A stretch of DNA of 64,000 nt from Mesodorylaimus sp. YZB2_4 (GCA_030248295.1 JASANH010001412.1:1-64000), one strand, 5' to 3'; shown: positions 1-10,203, numbered from the stretch's first letter. Notes: generated by a model from the letters alone, not told the origin. Translations and numbers: made by a program.

Positions 1-84
1 AATTTATCTCTGCCCAAACACTTATCAGTGCACTGAACGGCGAGTACATAAGGAAAACAAGAAACATGAAAACCGTCGAAAGAA

Positions 85-1788
85 CTAAAACTCTGTTGCC
101 AAAATGTGGCTTTTGAACACGTTATAAGATCCAATGGCTACCTCATATGGCATCACTTTTTTATCACGATTCCAGAAGTTCTTTCTCACCGAATATTCAA
201 AACTTTGACCAAAAGTTTCTTTGATAAGACGAGGTAATTTCAAGAAGTGTGCTTGAGTCGTGCGCTCATTATATCTTTGACCCGAATCCACAATGTGAAT
301 GAATCTGCTATTTGTTGGATACGCAGCGTGACCATGGTACAGTTTGTAAAAATGGAGCATCTTCAGATGATTTCGTCTTGTTGATAAAGTATACCAGCCA
401 AGCTCCCTAATCGCTTCCTCGTATGGTTTTATCCAGTCATTGAGAATAGCCCTTGCCGCGTATTTTTGTGCCCGTTCAAGATCATCAATTAAATATTGTA
501 ATGTAGGTGCCCAAGCACAACATCCGTACTCCAGGCAAGGTAGTATACATTGCAAATAAACTGTCTTCAACACGTTTGATGCAAATTTTCCAAATTTCTG
601 TCGAAATGCTCCGATCATTCGACGAGCCTTGTTCGCCGTTTCCTGACAGTGATCCACAAATTGCATCCTTTCGGATAGCAGGACTCCCAAATATTTAACA
701 GTGTCTGTAATAACGATTCGATTGCCATTAAGCGAAACAGTTGGTTGAATTTTCAGTGGCTTAGGGCTTAGACGAAAAATGCATCCTTGCGTCTTGCTCT
801 CATTGAAGGCCAGTTCTAAATCCAAAATCTCACGACTGATAAAGTCAATAGCCGGTTGTAAGTTGGTAGCCACATCATCCAATGAGCAAGCCGGTGAAAT
901 TAGAACTAAGTCATCGGCGTAGGCTTGCAATAAATAGCCAGATTCAATTGGAAAGGCAGCTTGGAAATTTTCGAGAACTGGATTTATAAACGCAATGAAT
1001 AGTGTGGGTGCCAGCACCGATCCTTGAGGCACCCCCGATTCCACTGGTGTCGATTCCGATGCACAGTTATCGACACATGTAAACTGTGAACGGTCTTGCA
1101 AATACGATGCTAGCCATTGCAATAGACGAGGAGATAGGTGATGATAATGTTCCAAGATTTCCAATAGCCGTTTGTGAGACACTCTGTCAAAGGCTTTCTT
1201 CAGATGAAAGAAAACTGCTCCAACAGCACGAGAGGCTCGAACATTAAGGCCATCGTGAATCGATTGCGTCAATCTAATCAGTGCTCCAGTCGTTGAGAAC
1301 CGCGGTCGAAATCCGTGTTGATTTGGCGACAATCGTAGACATGGACGCAATATTTGTTGAACATGGCGCTCAAGAATCTTCGATAGTATTGGAAGCAACG
1401 AGATTGGTCGATAGTTCTTGGCTTGATGACGGTCGCCCGGTTTCGGTATTGGGATTACCTTCGCCACCTTCCATGCTTTCGGAAAAACTCGCTCAACTAG
1501 CGAGCGGTTACACAATGCCGTAAGAGCTGGAGCAATGGACGAGGCAATGTTTCTGAGAATAGGCGCAGACAGTCCATCAATGCCAGGAGCACTTTGAATA
1601 CGGAGAGTTGCTAGTTGTCGATGCACGAAACTAAATGAGACGTCACAATCGTAATAATCTCCATTATCAAGAGGAGGTGGAGAATATGGGCTGCCCATGG
1701 TTTGGTTGAAATTTCTTTGAAATGACGTCTGCAACAATGCAGCTTTCTCGGCCGATGAAAAATGCGATTTGTTGAAATCGTCAATCAA
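85..1788 (-). pseudogene. LINE ORF2 3' part: reverse transcriptase with damaged active site
   Basis: An open frame of 567 codons that begins with TTG, not ATG, so it is best read as the continuation of the upstream endonuclease after a frameshift. Visible blocks are SAPGIDGLSAPILRN, KNYRPISLLPILSKILE, the palm motif VFFHLKKAFDRVSH (about residue 195), GVPQGSVLAPTLF and AYADDLVLIS (about residue 290), then the LINE tail with LEYGCCAWAPTLQYLIDDLE. The first catalytic Asp expected in xxDLxKAFD is His here (codon CAT at 1204-1206), a one-base change from GAT. The family requires that Asp, so this copy is probably inactive even apart from the frameshift. Confidence 0.88.
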
Positions 1789-2921
1789 GGGAGGAATTGA
1801 TCGATCATCTGGACTAAAACGTCGATAGGCTCCCAGAAGTCAGCAGGCGATTTAGCCTCCGAGAATAATCGATCAATGTACTGACGTTTCGCTTTACGAA
1901 CATCCTTCTTCACTTGCCTACGTAGCCGACTGAACCAACCAAAATCTTTGATGTCGTTTGACTTCTTCCATTTCCAGTAGGCGTGATTCTTCTCACGAAT
2001 TAGGCGAAGCAATTCTGAGGCAATCCACGGATGCTGCTGGCTTCTTTGGACAGAACGGCGTGGAATAATTTCTGTGATTACCTTGGTGATCCTGTCCATA
2101 AGCCGATTACAAGCTTCATCCACATCTGACGCTGAGTTGACCAGGTGTAGGCTCTCTTCAGCTGATATCCTACGATTCACTTCCTTCCAATCAACACGTC
2201 GTATACACCAAGCGAGACGTTGATCAGGAAAGTTCGCTTTCGGTCGATTCCCCAAGCTAATCGATAATACATCGTGATCAGAAGAATCAATAGGTGACAA
2301 TACTTTTGTTTCACGATGCCTTTGACCATCCCCAATAATCGCCAGATCCAATAAAGTACGATTTTTCCTTGTGGGCACAGTGACGCTTTGCGTGGCGTCC
2401 AGGCTACTAATGAGATCAAAAACTGCTGTTCGGGCAGGTGAATGAAGTAATAAATCGGCGTTAAAATCTCCCACAATGACCAATCGATGAAACTGGTGTC
2501 TAAACGCACGTTGACAATAATTCAAAAGCGCGTGAATTGCCGCTGGACATTGCTTTGGAATGTACACTGTCAACAGAACAACTGACTCTTTACCAGTTCC
2601 AATTCGAAGGGCTAGAATTTCCAAGTCCTCTCGGCCGATCCCTAAATCATTTGCAGACTTCAATTGAACAACTGGAAGCGTTGACTTAATGAAAGTCGCA
2701 ATGCCACCACCACCAGATTTCCTGTCCCGCCGATAGACATTGAAATCACGTAAATTTTGCAAGAGGAAATCATCCGATACAGAATCGTCGATTTTTGTTT
2801 CAGCAATGCTAAGAATATCAAATGACTGCTCGATAATTACTGGATGGATGTAATCAATTTTCCCTCTTATACCATTAACATTAGAAAAACCGATTCGAAG
2901 AGAAGACGTTGCTGGTGTCAT
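1785..2921 (-). CDS. LINE ORF2 5' part: APE-type endonuclease
   Basis: 378 residues from an ATG at 2921. The N-terminal about 220 residues match the exonuclease-endonuclease-phosphatase fold used by LINEs to nick target DNA: a start like FSNVNGIRGK, the catalytic Glu in SIAETK, VGDFNADLL in the middle and the closing SSDHDVLSI. A basic linker (RRQVKKDVRKAKRQY) leads towards the reverse transcriptase and the ORF ends at TGA 1785. The in-frame tail after FWEP looks unnatural, while the next frame over the same bases reads into the reverse transcriptase. This points to a one-base loss in the G run near 1831-1834. The endonuclease part itself shows no stop. Confidence 0.85.
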   Translation of the reverse strand: MTPATSSLRIGFSNVNGIRGKIDYIHPVIIEQSFDILSIAETKIDDSVSDDFLLQNLRDFNVYRRDRKSGGGGIATFIKSTLPVVQLKSANDLGIGREDLEILALRIGTGKESVVLLTVYIPKQCPAAIHALLNYCQRAFRHQFHRLVIVGDFNADLLLHSPARTAVFDLISSLDATQSVTVPTRKNRTLLDLAIIGDGQRHRETKVLSPIDSSDHDVLSISLGNRPKANFPDQRLAWCIRRVDWKEVNRRISAEESLHLVNSASDVDEACNRLMDRITKVITEIIPRRSVQRSQQHPWIASELLRLIREKNHAYWKWKKSNDIKDFGWFSRLRRQVKKDVRKAKRQYIDRLFSEAKSPADFWEPIDVLVQMIDQFLP

Positions 2922-3140
2922 ATAAAACCAGTTTCACGTGTCTCTAAGACCAACGTCAGAGCGACCTCTTCACAACCACTCCTGCTGCACCACCGCTGCA
3001 CCCTTGAAACCAAATTCACCACCTTCTCCCCAGGCTAAACACACCTATTAAAAATCAGGAGAATGGCGAGCACCTGAGGTGGGGCTATAAAATTATCGTA
3101 CCCAGAAAGAAGCCACTTAGGCCAGTCCACTTCGACTTAC

Positions 3141-4764
3141 AATAAGCGTGGGGGGATTGACCCGAACTCAGGGGCGTTTGGACTTCAAGCACTTGTCCCC
3201 AGTCGACCACGTTCAGTTCTAGGCGATCCAACATGGACACGATGCTTCCAGGAGACAATGGTCTATTTGATTGGCAGACATAAAAATTGGGAAACCCTAC
3301 GTAATTTCTGATGGGCTTGATCAAGTATGTTTTTTGCCAATCCTTGATAATCGAAGCGGGCACCATCAAACGTTACACAGTGAGGATCCCCGCAACATCC
3401 GCCACAAATGCAGCCTAAAGTTGAGCAGCTATGTTAGATCATTATTAGTTCTAGAGTAAAAACCTTTCATACTAGACTTGCAGATGCATTCTCGCTTGCC
3501 ACTTGCCCTCAGGTCGCTGCACACCGCTGAAATCAAGTTCTCCCCATATTCCTTGCTGCATTTATTTGCGCATTTTGCATCATTCGTTCCATTTTTGCAT
3601 AGCTCATTGCCATACAGTTCGCTCAACTCTCCGATGTCGCAAGACATGCCTAGCACAAAAATGTTAGCGTCACATTAAGAAACAGCACATGTTACTGTGG
3701 CCCCAAGCCCAGACTATTATTTCAATGGGCCTGAGGAAGTGGGACGTATTCGAGTAGGGATCTGCCTTGATCCTGCTGCACAAGCATATCTGAACTAACA
3801 CAACCTACTGTACAACCTGCAGGTCGTTTTAGTTTAGACACTTGTCATGAGACTTTCAGGAAGGCTCCGAGCGGAGAGACGGAAGCCAAACGAGTAGACA
3901 GTCTCGGCTATCCAATACGGCAGGGTTCAAAGCCCGCCCGCCATCGTCCGAGAAAGCCGGTGTCCAGGATGCCCTCGCGTGGAGGTGCTCCTACTGGAGA
4001 GGCGCAGATGGATGCTGTTGTGTGTGCCAGTCCCCGCAAAACCCTGCTCATAAGGTTTGACTGCTGGCCAGCTAGAGGTAAAAAAGGGGAAATTTAAAAA
4101 AAGAGGAGCCTGTGAGGGTCAGATTCATCAGGCGGAGAATGCGACTAAACTTTTAAGAGGTTTTCATCAAAAGGCAACGTTGACAAATCGGTTACCGCCA
4201 AAAACATGCGAGAAAACTGTTATAACTTTTCAAATCGCAAATTATGCTCAACCCTAATTATTCCAAGTAAGTGTTGACCTTGCATTTAACAGTTTTTCAC
4301 ATTTCCTAGGACTATTGTGTTTTTCAAACCTCGATCGAAAATTTTTGCTAAACATTTTTGTTTAAAATCTTTTGCGCCTGCACATCATATTCGAGTTCCT
4401 GTGTCCTACTGTAAGTTTTTCTCAATCCCTTGTCGCTCACTCAAGCCGAGCTGCCCTGCCTGGGTCAGTATTTTGTAATGCCGCTCACCCATGGTTGAAC
4501 CTTGCCTAGTTTCTTAACTGCTGCACAAATGGAGGGTGTGTGATTTCAAATGCTTAAACCAAATCTTATGAATGCAAGATGTTTGACGGAGACTATGCGC
4601 CTGTTCATGATTTTCTGGCATCCATAAGACATCGAACTAGATGAAATATTTATGTCACACACATCTACAACTACTCTGAACATAAAAGTCGAATAACATA
4701 CAGTACCTGCCGTTAGTAAAAATGATGCAGATAACCCGGCGGCGAGAACAAGCAACTGTGCCAT
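3141..4764 (-). CDS. Secreted cysteine-rich protein with VWD domain, partial, one frameshift
   Basis: Assembled from three exons on the minus strand. Exon 1 (4764-4707) gives a signal peptide, MAQLLVLAAGLSASFLLTA. Exon 2 (3649-3464) gives a 62-residue module with seven Cys, including CANKC and ECIC. Exon 3 (3414-3141) opens with GDPHCVTFDGARFDYQG, the signature start of a von Willebrand factor type D domain, and continues with YLIKPIRNYVGFPNFYVCQ in another frame. All introns are phase 1; the second is 49 bases (3463-3415) and ends in TTTAG. A run of six A at 3331-3336 shifts the frame; with five A, exon 3 would also end in phase 1 at GTAAGT. Downstream exons are not seen and LINE sequence follows within about 220 bases. 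It is either a truncated gene or one with a sequencing error. VWD proteins are secreted matrix, mucin or lipoprotein-type proteins; which kind is unknown. Confidence 0.62.
3866..4076 (+). repeat. SINE-like dispersed repeat, copy 1
   Basis: This stretch matches 19322-19545 closely: both contain GGAGAGACGGAAGCCAAACG, then GGGTTCAAAG (a B-box-like word), CAGGATGCCC, GTGGAGGTGCTCCTAC and GTTTGACTGYTGGCCRGC. The 19-kb copy also has a tRNA-like head, so this one is probably a 5'-truncated or diverged copy of the same SINE. Confidence 0.75.
4377..4443 (+). repeat. Short dispersed repeat, partner of 33889-33957
   Basis: About 65 bases from CTGCACATCA through TTCCTGTGTCCTACTGTAAG to TTGTCGCTCACTCA recur inside an intron of the PRKAR1 gene at 33889-33957 in the same orientation, with only a few changes. 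No coding or RNA structure was recognised. Confidence 0.7.
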
Positions 4765-4810
4765 ATCGAGCAATAGTAAAACAGTGGCTTCAAGGACCTT
4801 TGCAGCGTAC

Positions 4811-4818
4811 TATTTATA
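4811..4818 (-). promoter_or_regulatory. Candidate TATA box of the VWD-domain gene
   Basis: TATAAATA on the minus strand, 47 bases before the ATG at 4764. The spacing fits a short 5' leader of about 20 bases. It supports exon 1 as a true first exon rather than a chance signal-peptide-like frame. Based on position and word only. Confidence 0.45.
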
Positions 4819-4824
4819 ATTTTG

Positions 4825-5447
4825 ATCAAAGCCGGTTTTTTTGACGGGAAATTCCAGCTTTGAGCCCACTCAACGGAAAGATTTCGCAATCAACAATGTT
4901 CAACAAAATTCCCAGCAGTTTATTTCAATAATGAATTGCGGAATCATTTCATAATTCTAGGTGCGATTTTGCCGAGTGCCTTGACAATAGTGTGTTCGAC
5001 CAGTCTGTGAGCAACTCTTGCAAAATCTCTGTGCGTGCCATTCTGCTTCGACCGGGACTGATACGTTCGTTGAACATGGTTGATTGCTATGCGTTCGTAC
5101 AGGAAGTACCGTACTGGTAATAAGTACAAAACCGGAATTCTGTCGCGTAAAAAGACAGCTTTACAATCAAGATCAGGAATAGTGTGTACTCCTGCATTTG
5201 ACGATGTGATTATGACTGATTGATGTAATGTGACAGCGTCTTGACTATCGTAATGTAAGAAGTGCGCTGACGATGAAACTGGCTGTGAGTTGGATTTATT
5301 GGTTATAAGAAACTAAGGTAAAGCTAATGCGTGCATCGAGTACAGTGGAAAGTCTGACTAGGTCTCCGTAACATCTGGTTCTGATGACTTGAAGACAAGC
5401 TCATATTTTCAGTGGGAGGCTGCGAACAACATCTTACGTAATAGCTT
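4825..5447. other. Intergenic DNA, nothing recognised
   Basis: Upstream of the VWD gene. Only short frames without conserved motifs or splice context are present. No repeat partner was found in the window. Confidence 0.5.
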
Positions 5448-5560
5448 GGGGCCATCCATAAAGGTCGACCGCACAAAATCTCGATTTTTTGACACCCCCT
5501 GAACGCATGCCGACCACTTCTCGCGAACCCCCCTAAAAAATGGTCGACCACTTCAGCCAT
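5448..5560. repeat. Terminal repeat of a GGGGCCATCCATAAAGG transposon family
   Basis: GGGGCCATCCATAAAGG at 5448-5464 is nearly the same as the terminal inverted repeat of the 1.2-kb element at 26513-27684. TGGTCGACCACTTC-type words further in (5540-5553) may belong to the other arm of a small deleted copy. The outer limit on the right is uncertain. Confidence 0.5.
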
Positions 5561-5689
5561 ACCCCCCTCCCTTCCAAACGCAGTTTTTATTTTCTTGAGC
5601 TTGACAAGGTGCCCTCTCCTTCGAAGACAAATCTTTTTTTGATTCATGGAGCGGATTTCCATTTTGTAAAAGCCTCTACAAACTTTTTC

Positions 5690-6262
5690 TACAACTTTTC
5701 CCCATATTTTTTAAAAAGTTTTGCGGGTTGGGCCGAGCCGTCCCAGTTGTCCATGGGACTTCCAATCATATTAGCTGGCCAGCAGGCATGATATGATAAG
5801 CGGGGCTGCGAGGTGACTAGGGATAGGTGGGGATCCCGATACCATTGGGATTTGACCCCTCCCGATCCCGATCCTGGTCCTGACATTCAGGCATCGGGAT
5901 TCTGCATATAATTATGATATGCATAAGCATGGTGGGTGCACTCTGATCCATCAGATCTGCGATGGAGCAGTAGCGATGAAGCCACAACAGCAACATCGGC
6001 TCAAATCAATAATGATAGCAACACTGATTTTACTTAGCCTAGGCTGACCTTGCTGGACGCGCATCAAAACTGCGACTGTACTCGTCAATTTCAGCTTCTT
6101 CATAATGACTGAAACTCGACCTGATAAAAGCTTTAAAAAACCTGGATGACTACAAAGTGTGCTTTAGTGAGGAAAATAGACTCGTCTCCTTCGTGTGTGC
6201 AAACAATTTACGACCTCAAACAATAAATCCCGATCCTGATCGGGCTTGCCCTGATCTCGATC
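5690..6262. repeat. Composite MITE/SINE-like repeat, copy 1
   Basis: The whole block resembles 16150-16786. It begins with a core containing GCTGGCCAGC (SINE-like, minus orientation). From 5818 follows TAGGGATAGGTGGGGATC, about 420 bases of shared interior (GCTGACCTTGCTGGACG, AAAACCTGGAT, AAAGTGTGCTT), and a GATC-rich right end near 6262. Copy 2 has clear inverted ends, which suggests a MITE inserted next to an older repeat. Confidence 0.7.
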
Positions 6263-6294
6263 GCAGCTAGCGTTGATACAATTTTGGAAAAAAG

Positions 6295-6412
6295 ATTCAG
6301 TTTCAGTTTCAGTTAAGTTAACTGAATCTCCCAATAGATTCAGTTTCAGTTACAATTAACTGGATCTCAAAAGATTCAGTTAACTGAATTAACCTGAATA
6401 ATTCAGTTTTTC
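6295..6412. repeat. TTCAGTT array, left
   Basis: A block of GATTCAGTTTCAGTT words in both orientations, with repeated self-complementary TTCAGTTAACTGAA centres. A second block of the same words lies at 7449-7565. The pair flanks about 1 kb and may be the two ends of one element. Confidence 0.7.
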
Positions 6413-7448
6413 CTTAAAAAGCATTTCGCATCAAGATGTGAACATTTGACGAGAACAATCTCCACTTTTCTGTATTCAAATAACTACTCTTCCGCATTTC
6501 AGACTTTAAACAGCTAACAAGGCGCAGTAAAGACCAAAGTCAACACCAGAGGGTCCTTTAGGAGCACAGCGATGCACGACCATGTCTCGACAGTCCATCC
6601 AACAAATCCGCAGACAGACCAAGCACCTGAACCTTGTAACCGTTCTAATTCTAATGCCATAGCTCATGATTGTAATTTCTTTTGGTCCAAAAGAAAGCTC
6701 TGCGCAAAATATTTAGCTCGTCAGGCCAACTACTCAGCAGAGGTCAGCGGCCGAAGTCCTGCAAATTTTTGGAAACATTCTCGCTTCGTCGGGTCTTCTG
6801 TGCGAAAAAATTCAGAACCAGAAGCCTGGAAGACGGAACCAAGGCCCATAACAGCAGGTTCAGAAGAGCCCTGCGAGTCTTTCTCATCTTTCTGTCGCCT
6901 CGCAACACACGAATTTAAGAAACCCGCAAGATTTTAGGAGCTGACCGCTGCTGACGATAACGTGAATTAAGCATGTCAAGTTCAACTTACTGGTTGGCAA
7001 AGCTTTCTAAGATCAAGAAGATGTAACTTTAACATGTTTGTAATAAAATGATTGAAACTGAAGAAACCCTTTTTCATAAACTGTAGTTACTTTTATTTTA
7101 TGATTCTGTACCGAGTGGTTATCAACATGGCCTCGCCTAGCTTATAACTCTTTCACTCGGCGCTAGCCTGCGGGAAATGATCAAGCACTACAATATTCGT
7201 GAAGATTTTGCAACTTCTCTCTACAGTACATTTGGACCAAAATTCGAATGGATCGATTTTTTAAAGATAACCAGCGTTTGAAGAATAACAGAATACACCT
7301 CCAACTCGCGATTAAAATGATGATTCGAACCAGCAATTCGTCTAGTTGCGTTTCGTTTCTCTTTGAGATCTGCACGAAAATCCGCAAACAGATTACTAAT
7401 TTTCAAAAGAGTAGCAACTCGAAAACTGAATTCAAATGATTCTAAACA
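6413..7448. other. Spacer between the two TTCAGTT arrays
   Basis: Holds a 121-codon open frame at 6572-6937 (+) with no recognisable motif and two overlapping shadow frames. If the flanking arrays are transposon ends, this is the element's interior, but no transposase motif is visible. Confidence 0.4.
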
Positions 7449-7565
7449 GATTCAGTTACAGTTAAATTCAGTTTTGGCGAGGAGATTCAGTTTCAGTTTC
7501 AGTTACAGTTAACTGAATTAAAAAGATTCAGTTAACTGATAGATTCAGTTTCAGTTTCAGTTAAA
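7449..7565. repeat. TTCAGTT array, right
   Basis: Second block of TTCAGTT/AACTGAA words, including TTCAGTTTCAGTTTCAGTT and TTCAGTTAACTGA, with the same lexicon as 6295-6412. Both blocks can form hairpins within themselves and with one another. Confidence 0.7.
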
Positions 7566-8226
7566 ACGCTAATCGCAGCGTTGTCAGATGCAACTAGAAT
7601 TCGCTAGATCTAGCGGATTTTTTGTCCGGCAGAGGGAAAAATAGCGGATTGAGTGTCTTAGCGGAATTTGCAGCTAATTTTGGGGTTTTCAGCGGATTCT
7701 AGCGGATTCGTGCCAATCTATATTCGAGTAGCCAATGCGGGAAGGTTTTTAAACAGCTCGTTCATTTTTCTGCGACTCTTGAAACAGTTTTGTTCGTGCG
7801 TTGAGGCCTGAAGGGTCAGTGTTGACAAGGGATGGAGTAGGCAACACAATAATTTCGACTATGGGCCTATGATTTTGAATAAAAGACAGTATTTGACAAC
7901 AAATTCATAGTTGAGTGCTCAGTCGGTATTACAGTAGGCCTAACCACAGTCGTCCAGCCTTTGGCACGAGTGTGAGTCTCCAAGGCGGTTCCCCTTTCTT
8001 CTGTCCCCCTTGTTTGGTATACAAAAAAATTTCTTTTTTCCCTCCCCCCTGGCCCTCGGTAGCGTCCTTATGTAGTACATGTGCCACACCAACAACGATA
8101 TCTCAACAGCCTGATGTCGTAAGGCAATGAAATTTTGTTTCTTAGCGTAACTATATAGTAGATTAAGTTCTTTCGAAGGAATTTCCAAATCCTATCCTAT
8201 CTCTATCCGTTCGGGCTCCACTCATA
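7566..8226. other. Intergenic DNA, nothing recognised
   Basis: Includes a short TAGCGGATTT-like set of near repeats at about 7605-7700 (AGCGGAT occurs several times). No gene signal was found. Confidence 0.4.
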
Positions 8227-8418
8227 CTAGGACTGCAGGGACGAAAATCCCGACCTGGTTTTATATCTTCGCTATAACTCGCGTACCGTGGGGCCAAAAC
8301 CGATGAAATTCGGTGTGGATATGAGGGACTAGTTGGGGAAGGTGTGTACCGAAAATCTTTTTAAAATCTCTACTGGTTATCCTTCTATGAGCAGAAACGT
8401 GCCCGCGTCACATATGTA
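8227..8418 (+). repeat. Dispersed repeat, partner of 61909-62098
   Basis: About 190 bases match the minus strand of 61909-62098. Shared stretches include ACTAGTTGGGGA, GAAATTYGGTGTGGA, AAATCTCTMCTGGTTAT and AAACGTGCCCGYGTCA. The two copies lie in opposite orientation about 53 kb apart. Confidence 0.75.
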
Positions 8419-9036
8419 TTTGCATGTACCTGTGCATGTAGGTATGTAGGTATGGACCCGATAGATCACAACGCCGATCTGGAGCTGGGTGAGAGCGGGG
8501 AATCCAACTACACTATATGCTCAAACGACAGGGTAACATCACCGCTGGTGCCTTTTGGCAGTTATTTTGACCAGGTACTGCCCCAGATTTTTGCAGGCTA
8601 GTCAGAAGGAGGTCCACTCGGGCAAAGTTATCATTTTTTGCACTTTTGGACCTCATAAAAACCGTCTGGAGAGGCGCAGGGCAGCTTTTTATAGCTCGAT
8701 CGAGTCAGGGAGGTGCGGGGAGCAATGCCTGACCAAAAACTGTCACTTTTTTCAAAAGTTTGAAGTTTTGGTTGTTGTTGGGGGTGTATTTGAACAGAAA
8801 AACTCAAAAAATTTGGAAACGAAGAAAAATTCTGCAGGATATGACTTGGTGGCTCATCGAGGATACAGGGTCACAGGATTCATGGAATTTCTGTTATATC
8901 AATATAAACGCAAAAACCCATGTTTATTTTAAAAATGGCGGTAAATACAAAATGTGGGATTCAACACGTCTACCACATTTTGAAAGCTGTCTCTGCACAA
9001 GAATGACGATGACAGTCATACTTGAAGAATGTTTAT
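8419..9036. other. Intergenic DNA
   Basis: Starts with a short ATGTAGGTATGTAGGTATG microsatellite-like stretch (about 8430-8453). The 125-codon frame at 8555-8932 has no recognisable domain. Confidence 0.4.
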
Positions 9037-9225
9037 CATTATGTCCATGTTTTACCACGTCACCAAACGCTTATGTGCACTCGAGGGTGAAGGTACACAT
9101 TTTACACGAAATGATTTACTGGCCCGCGAGTCGAACACTCGCCCGTAACTGCGCACCCGGCGTGGTGAGAGGCAGACGCCTAACCCACCAGGCCATGAGG
9201 CCGGTGGGTCCGCGGGAGAATGAAA
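9037..9225 (-). repeat. tRNA-derived SINE, copy 1 (Ser/Leu-like head)
   Basis: Read on the minus strand, the head contains TGGCCTGGTGGGTTAGGCG, close to the A-box region of class II tRNAs (Ser/Leu), and a TGTTCGA loop closed by a perfect 5-bp stem GCGAG/CTCGC, as in a T arm. The body CTTCACCCTCGAGTGC.. CATAAGCGTTTGGTGA is shared with 23110-23230; another head lies at 54165-54245. Internal RNA polymerase III promoter boxes are therefore visible. It is a SINE rather than a working tRNA, since the acceptor stem does not close well. Confidence 0.72.
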
Positions 9226-9239
9226 CGAGACTTGAAAAC

Positions 9240-10180
9240 TTTTAAAAAACGGCGCCAAATTCAAATTGAAAAAATTGACTTTTAAAATTGTGTTTATAAA
9301 GAAAAGGTGTATATGAAGAGTGACTGACAATAAGAGCGGACGTTAGAGGAACCGGTTTGCGGAAGCTCGCATCCTTCCCTCATACTCTTTGCGAGCTAGG
9401 CACAAAACGGGGCCGCCGCATGAGCTTTAATGCACATACAGTATCATACAGTGGATACGAGGGAAAATGAGTCAAAAATCCTGTACATCAAAATCACGTC
9501 AAAGCAGTAAAAGCGTGAGACTCACAAGACCAGTAGCATGGAATAACACTTTAACGGCGGGAAATTCAAAGTCAAACTAAAACATTATTTTTGGCTGCTA
9601 CAAAAGCTGCCATGTCTTGCCTGTCTGCCCAAAAAAGAGCGAAATGCTTTAAAAAAGCGTTCTTTCTTTGCATTGTTACTCGAGAGCTAGGATTAAACAG
9701 TAAACACGCAGGTTAAAATTAAAGGATAAAGGATGCACTAAAAATGAGGTTAAAAATGTCATACCGTGAATGACAGCATGAAAAAATTGACTAGAGACAA
9801 TGCTGCAACATACTTTATAAAATTGTGGCGGAACTTTGAATAATGCTTGTCACCCACCATCAAATTTAACTTAGGCACAACATGTTGGAAGTCAATGAGA
9901 CTGCAATAAAAGGGATCCTCATGACATACAGTAATGACCTAATGTTTGCTGAACTCAGTCTACAGTGCAACGTCTAGTCTGAAGGAAAGCCTGTATTTCC
10001 CTGAAACTAGTACCCAGGGCGTCACATCACATCCCTGAAATACTTGTGATGTTCAAACAAGTGCCTAACCTTAGCTAGGCCAGAGAGAGAGATTCAGTGG
10101 AAGACTCGTCATGGTTGTCGGGCGAAAACACAACGGCCACTGCTTCAAATCTTTTGCCCATGCATCGAAGCAAATTTTGA
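9240..10180. other. Intergenic DNA, nothing recognised
   Basis: Contains a GGCGGGAAATTCAAA word at about 9555, typical of nematode spacer DNA. No conserved coding frame was found. Confidence 0.4.
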
Positions 10181-10203
10181 AGAATGGTTCTACTTGCACT
10201 CAC

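Larger units (their letters stand above)
1..2921 (-). mobile_element. CR1/Jockey-like non-LTR retrotransposon, decayed, cut by window edge
   Basis: A LINE on the minus strand whose endonuclease and reverse transcriptase lie in the usual order. In this class both domains sit in one ORF2 product; here they are in two frames that overlap by a few bases at 1785-1788. The 5' limit is unclear (somewhere in 2921-3090) and the 3' end runs past base 1. No first ORF was recognised upstream. The class is inferred from the APE-type endonuclease, the YADD active site and the C-terminal tail. The element lies just downstream of the last visible exon of the VWD-domain gene and in the same orientation, so it may sit in or truncate that gene. 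Confidence 0.85.

Noticed and set aside
3464-3649. A free-standing defensin-like (CS-alpha-beta) peptide from the CxxxC and CxC Cys pattern
   Set aside because: The exon ends in phase 1 and splices over a 49-base intron into a clear VWD domain, so the Cys module is part of a larger protein.
6572-6937. 121-codon plus frame between the TTCAGTT arrays as a transposon gene
   Set aside because: No transposase or DNA-binding motif is visible. Kept only as spacer content.
8555-9245. Two overlapping plus frames of 125 and 161 codons
   Set aside because: They run into the SINE at 9037-9225 and show no conserved motif.
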